Source: Actinomadura luzonensis (lineage in GTDB: Bacteria > Actinomycetota > Actinomycetes > Streptosporangiales > Streptosporangiaceae). From it: DNA of 64,000 bases. The notes under the pieces are model-generated. The model saw only the letters and a program-made list of their open reading frames with translations. It was not told the origin of the DNA and made no database searches. The stretch spans positions 1,617,001-1,681,000 of the forward strand of contig NZ_JAKRKC020000001.1 in the NCBI RefSeq assembly GCF_022664455.2. Direction: 5' to 3'. Numbering within the stretch: the first letter of the stretch is position 1; each line of letters opens with the position of its first letter. The translations under genes were made by a program, and so were the position numbers. This document shows positions 1 to 8,134 of the stretch, in pieces.

Positions 1-83
1 CGACGGGCGGTCCTGGCGGGCGCGGCGGGGTCCACGATCGGCTCGTCGATCCAGTCCGGCGCTTCGGGCACGGCATCCTCCAT
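1..83 (-). CDS. N-terminal fragment of a CDS running off the left edge
   Basis: An ATG at 83-81 on the minus strand opens a frame with no stop to the window edge. It encodes an acidic, proline-rich start (M-E-D-A-V-P-E-A-P-D-W-I-D-E-P). A purine-rich AAGGGGG lies about 14 nt upstream, which is a rather distant ribosome binding site. Only 27 codons are visible, so no family can be named. It is divergent from the membrane protein gene at 311; the 227-bp gap between them holds a perfect 12-bp palindrome, CTGCCGCGGCAG, at 289-300. Confidence 0.5.
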   Translation of the reverse strand, partial: MEDAVPEAPDWIDEPIVDPAAPARTAR

Positions 84-310
84 CGCGGTCAGGGAACCCC
101 CTTCGAGCAGACCCGAACAACGCGTCCCGATCCACCCGGCCGATGTGCGGATGTCGTGAAAAAGTCGTGCAGCCCGCCGCCGGCCCCATCCCGGGAAAGT
201 CGCGGCGCGGAAGGCTGATCCTGGTGATATTGAGAGCCGCAACCATTTTCTCACCAGATCTTCAGAATCCGCACAGGTTGCTCTGAGCCTGCCGCGGCAG
301 ATTCCGGGTC

Positions 311-793
311 ATGACCTCAACCTCGGAGAGGGCGGCGCACCGCCGCCGGATCGCTCAAGCAGGCCCGATCTCGCTGCGTCTCGGACTCCTGGGGCTGGTC
401 GCGGTCGGCATCGCGGGGGCGGTGCTGGAGCTGGCCTTCGAACGGCACTGGCACTCCCCGGTCCAGCTCATCCCCTGGGCGGCGCTGGCCCTGCTGGTGG
501 TCGCGCTCGTGCTGCTCGCGCTGAGCGACGCCCCGCGGACGGTCACCGCGGTGCGGGTGCTGGCGGGCGTGGTGCTGCTCGCCTCGGCGTACGGCGTCTT
601 CATGCACGTGTCGGTCAATCACGGCATGGGGTCGTCCGACGCGGAATGGGACGCGCTCTCGCCGCTCACCCAGTGGTGGTACGCGCTGACCAAGACGGTC
701 GGCTCGGCGCCGCCGCTCGCGCCCGGCATGCTCGCGCAGAGCTCGCTGCTGCTCCTGCTGGCCAGCCTGACGCCCCGCAGAAAGCAGGCCTGA
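311..793 (+). CDS. Small four-TM integral membrane protein, function unknown
   Basis: The 160-residue protein has a basic N-terminus (about residues 8-13) followed by four hydrophobic stretches near residues 22-40, 54-72, 80-100 and 132-154. This suggests a four-pass membrane protein with short loops. Two histidines and a tryptophan pair (WW) sit in the extracytoplasmic or loop region between TM3 and TM4. No enzymatic motif is visible. ATG at 311 is the only plausible start. It has no clear Shine-Dalgarno sequence and may be translated from a near-leaderless message. The next gene starts 56 bp downstream on the same strand. Confidence 0.7.
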   Translation: MTSTSERAAHRRRIAQAGPISLRLGLLGLVAVGIAGAVLELAFERHWHSPVQLIPWAALALLVVALVLLALSDAPRTVTAVRVLAGVVLLASAYGVFMHVSVNHGMGSSDAEWDALSPLTQWWYALTKTVGSAPPLAPGMLAQSSLLLLLASLTPRRKQA

Positions 794-849
794 GCCCCCC
801 GGGAGGGCGGCTCTGGTCAACGCCCGGCGCCGCGACGTATGTTCACGGT

Positions 850-1641
850 GTGACGGCGCGCCTGCAGCAGGTCTTCCGCACCGCACCCGGCCGTGCCCGC
901 CTGGCGACGCAGTTCCTCCTGGCCTTCGGGGCGGCCTCGATCGTGCTGGTCCCCGCTCTGGCGGCCGGTGTCCCGCTCGCCGCGGCGTGGGTGGCGCTCG
1001 CGGTGGCCGCCTGCCTGGCCTGGGCGCTGGCCCGCGCCTGGCCTCGCGACCGGATCGTGCGCCGCTTGCCCTACGCGACGATCGTCGTCCGGTTCGGCGA
1101 TCTGCTCGCCGAGGCGGAGCGCGAGCGGGCCGATCTGGTGGTGGGCTGCGGCGACACGTTCGACCTGGACGCGGGCTCCCTGGGCACGGCCTACGGCGGC
1201 GAACCGGATCGCCTCGGCGACGACCTGGACCGCGCCCTGGCCGCCCGGGTGCCGGTCTCGGTCGCGACGCGCGAGGCCAAGCCCGTGGGCCGGGTGCGGC
1301 GCTACCCGATCGGCACGGTGGCGGCGCTCGGCGGCGGCCCGCACCGCCGGGTCTACTGCCTGGCCTGCGCCCGCACGGGCGAGGACCCGTCCATGGACGA
1401 CCTGTGGACGGCGCTCGGTCACCTGTGGACGTCGGTGCGCGACAGCGAGCGCGTGGCGGTGCCCCTGCTCGGGTCGGAGCTGTGGCTCGGCAGGGAGAAC
1501 CTGGTCAAGCTGATCGTCCTGTCGTTCGCCGCCCAGGCCCAGGCGTGGCCGGTGTGCCGGGAGCTGGTGGTCGTGGTCCCGTCCGAGGAGACCAGAAACG
1601 TGGATCTGCGGCGGCTGGAGACGTTCCTGACGAACTTATGA
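850..1641 (+). CDS. Two-TM macro-domain protein related to Thoeris ThsA macro domain (DUF6430-like)
   Basis: The 263-residue protein starts at GTG 850; upstream in-frame codons overlap the previous gene. Two adjacent transmembrane helices (about residues 15-62) are followed by a soluble macro-like domain. Its features are a VVRFGDLL strand, an FD-x-D-x-GSLG-x-AYGG segment, the Y-P-I-G-T-V-A strand, a D-LW-AL-LW helix and the PLLG-S-E loop. This order matches the macro domain of type II Thoeris ThsA effectors, where a TM-macro protein senses an ADP-ribose-derived signal made by a TIR protein. No TIR or ThsB gene lies beside it in this window, so it is an orphan. Family assignment comes from motif memory; a housekeeping ADP-ribose-binding role is possible. 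Confidence 0.6.
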   Translation: MTARLQQVFRTAPGRARLATQFLLAFGAASIVLVPALAAGVPLAAAWVALAVAACLAWALARAWPRDRIVRRLPYATIVVRFGDLLAEAERERADLVVGCGDTFDLDAGSLGTAYGGEPDRLGDDLDRALAARVPVSVATREAKPVGRVRRYPIGTVAALGGGPHRRVYCLACARTGEDPSMDDLWTALGHLWTSVRDSERVAVPLLGSELWLGRENLVKLIVLSFAAQAQAWPVCRELVVVVPSEETRNVDLRRLETFLTNL

Positions 1642-1655
1642 ACCCCAGATGACGT

Positions 1656-1682
1656 CACATTGTGCATTCGATGCCCAATGTG
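1656..1682. promoter_or_regulatory. 7-bp inverted repeat upstream of the secreted protein gene
   Basis: CACATTG at 1656-1662 is repeated in inverted form as CAATGTG at 1676-1682, with a 13-nt spacer. It lies 19 bp before the ATG at 1701 and just ahead of the GAGG ribosome binding site at 1691. It could be an operator overlapping the promoter or a 5'-leader hairpin; the sequence alone does not decide. Confidence 0.35.
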
Positions 1683-1700
1683 AGGCTGGTGAGGTAAGTG

Positions 1701-2468
1701 ATGTTAGGTCGTGTCTTCATCGCTGTGGCCGCCCTGGCGGCCGTCGTGCTCGGCACGGACGGGACCGCCGCCGCGGCCGAGCCGGGCCCGGCCACCGCCG
1801 AGACGCGGGTCACGCCCGGGACGACGCAGGCGAAGGCCGAGGCCGACCCGGTGTGCGTCCGCGTCAAGGGCGCGGAGGCGTGCGTCGGCCCGGACGGCAG
1901 CGACCGCCCGGGCATCACGATCGAGGACACGGCCGGTGACCGGCTCCACGCCGCCGTCGAGTACTACCTCAACGGCTACCTCGGCACCGAGTACGTCGTC
2001 CACAACCTGGCCGGCCGGGGCGCGGTCCGCGGCAGCCGGGAGATCGGCAAGGTCGTCACGTTCCGGGCCGCGCTGTACCGGGGCAACCGCCGGGTCAAGT
2101 ACGGCCGCTGGAAGACCGTCCAGAACATCGCCAAATATCCGGTCAAGCGGGAGACCCGCATCACCCCCGACACCGCCCGCGCCCGCGCCAAGCTCTGCAC
2201 CACCACCCGCGGCGCCGCCATGACCTGCTTCGCCGAGCGCGGCACCGGCACCTACGTCCTCGCCTGCGACGTGCGCGCCGACAAGTACCAGGCCCGCGCC
2301 GAGTACTTCGTCGGCGGCGACCCCACCGCCCGCTTCGAGATCCACCAGCTCGCCGGCGTCGGCACCTGCGGCAAGGCCCAGCACGGCGACCTGTCGATCA
2401 GCATGTACCGGGCCGCGGTCTTCGACGGCCGCCACCGCGTCGCCGACAAGCTCTACAAGTACAACTGA
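1701..2468 (+). CDS. Secreted protein of unknown function, possible two-repeat fold
   Basis: The 255-residue protein starts at ATG 1701 with GAGG six bases upstream; a GTG lies directly before it at 1698. A Sec signal peptide occupies about residues 1-28, with a hydrophobic V-A-A-L-A-A-V-V core and an A-A-A cleavage region. The mature protein has two similar halves. Each contains a CVRVKGAEAC or AMTCFAERG-like strand, a Y-E-Y-Y/EYFVGG motif with H-N-L-A/H-Q-L-A, and a later MYRAA or ALYRG strand with basic residues. This looks like an internal duplication of a beta-rich domain. Paired cysteines occur in both halves, consistent with extracellular disulfides. No catalytic motif is recognised. 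Confidence 0.7.
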   Translation: MLGRVFIAVAALAAVVLGTDGTAAAAEPGPATAETRVTPGTTQAKAEADPVCVRVKGAEACVGPDGSDRPGITIEDTAGDRLHAAVEYYLNGYLGTEYVVHNLAGRGAVRGSREIGKVVTFRAALYRGNRRVKYGRWKTVQNIAKYPVKRETRITPDTARARAKLCTTTRGAAMTCFAERGTGTYVLACDVRADKYQARAEYFVGGDPTARFEIHQLAGVGTCGKAQHGDLSISMYRAAVFDGRHRVADKLYKYN

Positions 2469-2613
2469 CCCCGAAGAGGGACCTTCGCCCCGGGCCACGA
2501 GCGCGCTCGACGCCTACGATGAGATCGCGCGTCTGTTCCTCCACGTGAGGCCGTGGTCCCGGGCGCCGCCCGCCGGCCGCGGCCGCGATCGGTCACGTCG
2601 ACGGGAGACCGGC

Positions 2614-5241
2614 ATGGGCAGCGACCTCATCACCGAACTGGCCGGCGCGGCGGCAGCCGATCCGGCGTACGCGGGCGGCAAGGGCGCGAGCCTGGCCGCC
2701 ATGGTCCGGAGCGGCCTGCCGGTGCCCGGCGGCTTCGTGATCTCCACAGCCGCGTACCGGCGGCACGTCGCCGAGCGCGGCCTCGACGCGATGATCGACG
2801 CCGCCGTCAAGCGGGCGACCACGGACGCGGACACCGCAGGGGCGGACACCACAGGGGCGGACACCACGGGCGCGGACACCACGGGCGCGGACACCGCGGA
2901 GGCCGCCTCGGCGGAGCTGCGGGCGGCCTTCGAGGAGGGACCGGCGCCCGCCTGGCTGCGCGAGGCGCTGGCCCCCGCGTACCGCGCGCTCGGCGAGCCG
3001 CCGGTGGCGGTGCGATCGTCGGCGACGGCCGAGGACCTGCCCACGGCCAGCTTCGCCGGCCAGCAGGAGAGCGTGCTCGACGTGTCCGGCCTCGACGCGG
3101 TGTGCGCGGCGGTGCGCCGCTGCTGGTCGTCGCTGTGGACCGCGCGGGCGCTGGCCTACCGGCGCGAGCAGGACGTCGGCGAGGAGAGCCTCGCCATGGC
3201 GGTGGTCGTCCAGCGCATGGTGCCCGCCGAGCTGGCGGGCGTGCTGTTCACCGCGGACCCGGTGACCGGGCGGCGCGACCGGGTCGTGGTCGAGGCGGTG
3301 CCCGGGCTGGGAGAGGCCCTGGTGAGCGGACGGGTCACGCCCGACCGGTGGGTGCTCGACGCGGCCTCCGGCAGGGTCCTGTCCAGGACGGGCCGCTCCG
3401 TGACCGGGCTGCCCGCCGGCCGGCTCGCGGAGCTTGGGGCGCGGGCGGCCGCGCTGTTCGGCGGGCCGCAGGACGTCGAGTGGGCGGTCGCCGGCGGCGA
3501 ATGCCTGCTGCTGCAGTCCCGGCCGATCACCTCGCTCTTCCCGCTGCCGGCCGCGCCGCCGGGGGACGGGCCGCGGGTGTACCTGGCGGCGTTGCTCGTC
3601 GCGCAGGGCATCGCCGAGCCGCTGACGCCCGCGGGGAACGCGTTCATGGCGGAAGTGGTCGGCCGGTGGATCCGTTACCTGTGGTCCGGTTCGTACGGAC
3701 GGCCCGGCGAGCCGAGCGCCGCCGGGATGCCGGTCCTGGCGTGCCGTCTGTACGGCGACATCACCCCCTTGCTGCTGCGGCCCCGGCTGGCGTACCGGGT
3801 CGCCGCCCGGCTGCGGACGAAGGATCCGCAGGCCGAGCAGATCCTGACGGAGTGGCTGCGGGCCAATTCCGCCCGGCTGCCGCGCCCGCGGGGCGCCTCC
3901 CTGCCGCGCGGGCTCGCCCGCGTCGCGCCGGGCATCCTGACCGGCCTGGCGGCCGCGCTCGCCGCGCCCGCGCGCACCCGCCGCCGCCTGGTGGCACGGG
4001 CGGACCGGCGGCTGGCCGACGCCGAGCGGCGGAGCGCGGCGCTGACGTCGCCGCGGGCCCAGGTGGACGTCGCCACCGGGGTCCTGCCGGTGCTGGTGGT
4101 CCGGCTGGTCGTGGAGCAGCTCGCGCCCGTCTGTGCCGAGATCCTGCTCAGGGTGCTGGCCGAAGGGCTGGTCCGGCGCTGGCTGGGCACGGTCTCGGCG
4201 ATGGAGCCGGTGCGGCGGTGGTTGCCGTACGACCCGACCATGGCGATGGGCGCGGAGCTGGCCCGTCTGGCGGGCCGGGCGGGCGAGCCGTCGCCGGCCG
4301 ATCCCGAGGTGCGCCGGTTCCTGGCCGGGTACGGGCACCGGGCGCCCAGCCGGGAGATCGACCTGGGCCTGCCCCGGCTGGCCGACGATCCCGCTTATGT
4401 CATGGAGCTGATCCGCGGTTACCGGCACTCCGGGGAGGCGGCGTCGCGGTTCGCGGAGGGAGCGGCGCGGAGCAGGGCCGCGGAGCGGGAGCTCGTGGCG
4501 CGGGTGCGGCGGGCCAAGGGGGTGTGGCGTGCCGCGATCCTGGCCACCGTGCTGCGGCGGCACCGGGAGCTGGGCGGGCTGCGGGAACGGCCGAAGTTCG
4601 ACCTGGTGCGGGTCGTCGCGCTCGCCCGGCGGACGTTGCTCCGCACCGGCGTGGCGCTCGTCGAGCGCGGGCTGCTGGACGACCCCGACGACGTCTTCTA
4701 CCTCGACCTCGCCGACCTGCGCCGCGCGGTGACCGACGACGCGGGCGACGGGACCGCGTCCCGCACTCCGGGCGTGGCGGCCTGGTGGCCGGGCGAGCGG
4801 GCCGCCGCCCGCCGCCGCGAGTACCGTCGCGAGCTGCGCCGCCGCCGCGTCCCCCGCCTCCTCGTCAGCGACGGCGAGACGATCTACGGCGCCGCCGCCC
4901 CGGCCGGCGGCCCGGCGGCGGGGCTGAGCGGGACCCCGGTCTCCCCCGGCGTGCACGAGGGCGTCGTCCGCGTGCTGCTCTCACCGGTCGGCGCGAACCT
5001 GCGGCCCGGCGAGGTCCTGGTCGCCCCCAGCACCGACCCGGGCTGGACGCCGCTGTTCCTGCTGGCCGGGGCGCTGGTGATGGAGGTGGGCGGGGTGATC
5101 TCGCACGGCTCGGTGGTGGCCCGCGAGTACGGCATCCCGGCCGTCGCGGGGATCCAGGACGCGACGAGCCGGCTGCGCACGGGCCAGCGGGTCCGGGTGG
5201 ACGGCGAGAACGGCGTCGTCACGCTCCTGGACCCGGGCTGA
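2614..5241 (+). CDS. PEP/pyruvate-binding phosphotransferase, rifampin phosphotransferase (RPH)-like
   Basis: This 875-residue enzyme has the three-part plan of rifampin phosphotransferases and PEP synthases. An ATP-grasp domain occupies about residues 1-310, with GGKGASL, VRSSATAEDLP-x-ASFAGQQ and LFTADPVTG motifs. A large alpha-helical central region follows. The C-terminal swivelling phosphohistidine domain carries T-D-P-G-W-T-P-L-F and E-V-GGVISHGSVVAREYG; the phosphate-carrying histidine is about residue 831. Total length matches RPH (about 860-870), and the DPGWTPLF signature is shared with it. In that family ATP is cleaved and the beta-phosphate is moved to a rifamycin hydroxyl. The substrate here is unproven. 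Start ATG 2614 has GGGAG upstream. Residues 72-96 hold a tandem ADTTG repeat. Confidence 0.8.
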   Translation: MGSDLITELAGAAAADPAYAGGKGASLAAMVRSGLPVPGGFVISTAAYRRHVAERGLDAMIDAAVKRATTDADTAGADTTGADTTGADTTGADTAEAASAELRAAFEEGPAPAWLREALAPAYRALGEPPVAVRSSATAEDLPTASFAGQQESVLDVSGLDAVCAAVRRCWSSLWTARALAYRREQDVGEESLAMAVVVQRMVPAELAGVLFTADPVTGRRDRVVVEAVPGLGEALVSGRVTPDRWVLDAASGRVLSRTGRSVTGLPAGRLAELGARAAALFGGPQDVEWAVAGGECLLLQSRPITSLFPLPAAPPGDGPRVYLAALLVAQGIAEPLTPAGNAFMAEVVGRWIRYLWSGSYGRPGEPSAAGMPVLACRLYGDITPLLLRPRLAYRVAARLRTKDPQAEQILTEWLRANSARLPRPRGASLPRGLARVAPGILTGLAAALAAPARTRRRLVARADRRLADAERRSAALTSPRAQVDVATGVLPVLVVRLVVEQLAPVCAEILLRVLAEGLVRRWLGTVSAMEPVRRWLPYDPTMAMGAELARLAGRAGEPSPADPEVRRFLAGYGHRAPSREIDLGLPRLADDPAYVMELIRGYRHSGEAASRFAEGAARSRAAERELVARVRRAKGVWRAAILATVLRRHRELGGLRERPKFDLVRVVALARRTLLRTGVALVERGLLDDPDDVFYLDLADLRRAVTDDAGDGTASRTPGVAAWWPGERAAARRREYRRELRRRRVPRLLVSDGETIYGAAAPAGGPAAGLSGTPVSPGVHEGVVRVLLSPVGANLRPGEVLVAPSTDPGWTPLFLLAGALVMEVGGVISHGSVVAREYGIPAVAGIQDATSRLRTGQRVRVDGENGVVTLLDPG
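2827..2901 (+). repeat. Five tandem 15-bp units inside the RPH-like gene
   Basis: Five head-to-tail copies of GCGGACACC(A/G)C(A/G)GGG-type units encode A-D-T-A/T-G/E. They insert a flexible, acidic, Thr-rich linker into the ATP-grasp domain at a surface-loop position. The in-frame unit length means copy-number change would alter linker length without disrupting the frame. Confidence 0.9.
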
Positions 5242-5271
5242 GACGCGCCCGGGACGGACCGCCCCGGCCAG

Positions 5272-5284
5272 GTGAAAGTTTCAC
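5272..5284. promoter_or_regulatory. GAAANTTTC palindromic operator upstream of the glycosidase
   Basis: GTGAAAGTTTCAC is a 13-bp palindrome around a central G, 99 bp before the glycosidase ATG at 5384. Actinomycete xylanase and related hemicellulase genes are known to carry GAAANTTTC boxes bound by LacI-family repressors such as XlnR/BxlR. Position and symmetry suggest substrate-responsive repression of the downstream secreted enzyme. The regulator itself is not in this window. Confidence 0.6.
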
Positions 5285-5383
5285 GTCCGGTTGACGGGCC
5301 AGGCGCCACACCTCATGATCCTCATGCCTCCTGGTCAGGAGGGGGCGTCGAGTGTTTACCGCAATCCGTGGCGAGGTGCGTCG

Positions 5384-7426
5384 ATGCCGAGATCCCTGTT
5401 ACCAGCCGCGTCCGCAGTCCTGCTGGCGCTCACCGTGCTCAATGCCCCGGCGGCGCGGGCCGCCGACGATCCGTCCCCGGTCGCCGTGACCGTCAACGCG
5501 CGCGCCGCCCTCGCCACCGTCCCCGAGACCGGCATCGGCAGCAACCACGCGATCTGGGACACGAACCTGGGCACCGACGACACCGCCGACAAGCTGAAGG
5601 CGGCCGGCGTGAAGCTGCTGCGCTACCCCGGCGGCTCCTACTCCGACATCTACCACTGGGAGACCCACACCGCGCCCGGCGGGTACGTGGCCCCGAACAC
5701 CGACTTCGACACGTTCATGCGCGGCGTCCGCCGCACCGGCGCCCAGGCCATGGTGACCGCCAACTACGGCACCGGCACCGCCGCGGAGGCCGCCGCCTGG
5801 GTCCGCCAGGCCAACGTCGTCAAGGGCTACGGCATCAAGCTGTGGGAGATCGGCAACGAGAACTACGGCAACGGCCACTACGGCACCGCCTGGGAGGCCG
5901 ACGACCACGCCGACAAGAGCCCGGCCGAGTACGCCCGCAACGTCGTCGCCTACGCCGACGCGATGAAGGCCGTCGACCCGACCATCAAGATCGGCGCGGT
6001 GCTGACCACGCCCGCGAACTGGCCCGACGCCCTGGTGGGCGAGGGCGACGCCGGCACCTGGAACAAGGTCGTCCTGTCCACCGCCGGACCCAAGATCGAC
6101 TTCGTGATCGTGCACTGGTACCCCGGCGCCCTCGACCGCACCGGCCACGTGCCCGACATGATCCAGCTCACCCGCGAGCAGATCGCCAGGTACGCCGGCC
6201 CGGACGCGGACCGGATCGGCATCGCGATGACCGAGTTCAACACCGGCAGCAGCAGCAACGGCACCAACACCCAGCCCGGCGCGCTCGCCGCCGCCGACTC
6301 CTACGCCACGCTCCTCGCGAACGGCGTGTTCACGGTCGACTGGTGGAACGTCCACAACGGCATCGGCACCGTCACCGAGGTCGCCGGCCACACCGACTAC
6401 GGCGACTTCGGCCTGCTGTCCAGCGGCACCTGCACCGCCGACGGCTCGGTGTGCGAGCCGGCGCTGAACACCCCGTTCGCGCCGTACTACGCGCTGCAGA
6501 TGGTGAGCAGGTTCGCCCGGCCCGGCGACCAGTTCGTCCGGGCGGCGACCGACCAGCCCGAGGTCAGCGCGCACGCCGCCCGCCGCCCCAACGGCGACCT
6601 CGCGGTCATGCTGGTCAACACCTCGCAGGACACCTCCTACCCGGTCACCATCGGCTACGCCGGCTACCGTCCCGCCGCGGGCGCGCCGACCGTCCTGACG
6701 CACACGAACGGCGCGACCGCCATCACGACCGCCACGTCGGGGACCGCGACCGCGCAGACCCTGCCCCCGCTCTCCCTCACCACGATCGTGCTGCACCCGG
6801 CCGCCTCGCAGGCGGGCCTGCCCGGCGCGCCCGGGCAGCCGAAGGCGGCGAACGTCACCGACCGGGCCGCCACCCTCTCCTGGCCCGCCGCCGCCCCCGG
6901 CGCCCGCCCGATCGCCAAGTACGAGATCCACCGCCAGAACGGCGCGGTCACCGAGCAGCTCGGCGAGACCTCCGGCACCTCGTTCACCGTCGGCAACCTC
7001 ACCCCGGGCACCCGCTACACCGTCAACGTGCTCGCCCGCGACACCGGCGGCGGCCTGTCCTGGGCCTCCCCGCCGCTGACGTTCACCACCGGCACGCCCG
7101 CGACCAGCACCTGCTCGGTCCGCCTGACCGACCAGAACGACTGGGCCAGCGGCTACGTCGGCGGCCTCGACATCACCAACAACGGCGCCCCGCTCAACGG
7201 CTGGACTCTGACCTTCTCCTGGCCCCGGCCGTGGCAGAGCCTCGGCAGCGGCTGGAGCGCCGTCTGGACGCAGACCGGCTCGGAGGTCAAGGTCGTCAAC
7301 GACCCGGCCAACCCGGTGCTGCCCACGGGCGGCACGGTCACGGTCGGCTACGTCGGCAACTACAGCGGCCCGAACGTCCTGCCGTCCGTCTTCACCCTGA
7401 ACGGCACCGTCTGCCACACCGAGTGA
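5384..7426 (+). CDS. Secreted clan GH-A glycosidase (arabinofuranosidase-like) with FN3 and CBM2
   Basis: The 680-residue exported enzyme has a signal peptide (about residues 1-29). A TIM-barrel catalytic module resembling GH51/GH39-type alpha-L-arabinofuranosidases runs to about residue 470. A fibronectin type III domain (about 480-570) and a C-terminal family 2 cellulose-binding module (about 575-680, bounded by two cysteines and rich in W/N) follow. WEIGNEN places the acid/base at about Glu159, and A-M-T-E-F-N-T places the nucleophile at about Glu284. CBM2 anchors such enzymes to cellulose so the barrel can trim arabinoxylan or similar side chains. Start ATG 5384 opens directly into the signal peptide; a more upstream ATG would add 31 non-signal residues. 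Exact GH family and substrate are inferred. Confidence 0.85.
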   Translation: MPRSLLPAASAVLLALTVLNAPAARAADDPSPVAVTVNARAALATVPETGIGSNHAIWDTNLGTDDTADKLKAAGVKLLRYPGGSYSDIYHWETHTAPGGYVAPNTDFDTFMRGVRRTGAQAMVTANYGTGTAAEAAAWVRQANVVKGYGIKLWEIGNENYGNGHYGTAWEADDHADKSPAEYARNVVAYADAMKAVDPTIKIGAVLTTPANWPDALVGEGDAGTWNKVVLSTAGPKIDFVIVHWYPGALDRTGHVPDMIQLTREQIARYAGPDADRIGIAMTEFNTGSSSNGTNTQPGALAAADSYATLLANGVFTVDWWNVHNGIGTVTEVAGHTDYGDFGLLSSGTCTADGSVCEPALNTPFAPYYALQMVSRFARPGDQFVRAATDQPEVSAHAARRPNGDLAVMLVNTSQDTSYPVTIGYAGYRPAAGAPTVLTHTNGATAITTATSGTATAQTLPPLSLTTIVLHPAASQAGLPGAPGQPKAANVTDRAATLSWPAAAPGARPIAKYEIHRQNGAVTEQLGETSGTSFTVGNLTPGTRYTVNVLARDTGGGLSWASPPLTFTTGTPATSTCSVRLTDQNDWASGYVGGLDITNNGAPLNGWTLTFSWPRPWQSLGSGWSAVWTQTGSEVKVVNDPANPVLPTGGTVTVGYVGNYSGPNVLPSVFTLNGTVCHTE

Positions 7427-7435
7427 CCCTCGGCG

Positions 7436-7474
7436 GCCGCCGGTCGTACGGCACCGCGCCGTGCGACCGGCGGC
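7436..7474. terminator. Strong bidirectional terminator hairpin
   Basis: GCCGCCGGTCG at 7436-7446 pairs perfectly with CGACCGGCGGC at 7464-7474, and the stem extends inward through TACGGC/GCCGTG. It sits between convergent genes ending at 7426 and 7481, so it probably stops both. No T-run follows, as is usual in high-GC actinomycetes. Confidence 0.75.
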
Positions 7475-7480
7475 ACGGCC

Positions 7481-8134
7481 TCAGCGGCCGCCGTCCTCGA
7501 CGGTGAGCAGGCCGCGCCGGAAGGCGACCGCGACGGCCGCCGCCCGGTCGTTGACGCCGAGCTTGGCGTAGATGTGCAGCACGTGGCTCTTGACCGTGGC
7601 CTCGCTGATGAACAGCCGCGCCGCCGCCTCGCGGTTGGTGGCGCCGTCCGCGATGAGCCGGAGGATCTCCAGCTCCCTGGCGCTCAGCGGGTCGGCGGGC
7701 GTGCGGACCTGGCCGAGCAGCCGCGTGGCGACCGACGGCGACAGGACGGCCTCGCCACGCGCCGCGGTCCTGACGGCGCGGACCAGCTCGTCGCGGCCGG
7801 TGTCCTTGAGCAGGTAGCCGGTGGCCCCCGCCTCGACGGCGGGCAGGACGTCCCGGTCGGTGTCGTACGTCGTGAGGACGAGCACCCGGGCGCGGAGCCC
7901 CAGCTCGGCGAGGCGTTTGATGGCGGTGACGCCGTCGGTGCCCGGCATGCGCAGGTCCATCAGGATCACGTCGGGGTCGAGCACCCGCGCGAGGTCGACG
8001 GCCTGCGCCCCGTCGGCGGCCTCGCCGAGCACCTCGAAGCCGGGGTCGCCGGCGAACATGCCGCGCAGCCCGTCCCTGACGATGGGATGGTCGTCGGCGA
8101 TCAGCAGCCTGATGGGGGACGCCGGCTCAGCCAC
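7481..8134 (-). CDS. NarL/FixJ-family response regulator
   Basis: The 217-residue protein has an N-terminal receiver domain with the acidic DD pair at 14-15, phospho-acceptor Asp60 in VILMDLRMPGTDG, and the Lys of YLLKD. A C-terminal LuxR-type HTH contains LSARELEILRLIADGATNREAAARL and SEATVKSHV. The gene overlaps the kinase gene by 8 bp and is the last gene of a minus-strand group with an ABC exporter. That order (ATPase, permease, kinase, regulator) resembles Bacillus yvfRSTU-type modules. The usual role is induction of the exporter in response to a membrane or antimicrobial signal. Confidence 0.9.
   Translation of the reverse strand: MAEPASPIRLLIADDHPIVRDGLRGMFAGDPGFEVLGEAADGAQAVDLARVLDPDVILMDLRMPGTDGVTAIKRLAELGLRARVLVLTTYDTDRDVLPAVEAGATGYLLKDTGRDELVRAVRTAARGEAVLSPSVATRLLGQVRTPADPLSARELEILRLIADGATNREAAARLFISEATVKSHVLHIYAKLGVNDRAAAVAVAFRRGLLTVEDGGR

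Noticed and set aside
2827..2901. Short tandem repeats as a CRISPR array
   Set aside because: Units are contiguous 15-mers without spacers and are in frame inside a gene. No cas genes were found anywhere.
2593..4956. Very long minus-strand open frame opposite the RPH-like gene
   Set aside because: It is the GC-rich antisense shadow of a well-conserved enzyme. Its translation is Arg/Gly/Pro-rich without any domain.
5399..7417. 672-codon minus-strand frame opposite the glycosidase
   Set aside because: Valine/glycine/aspartate-rich low-complexity translation without family features; shadow of the plus-strand gene.
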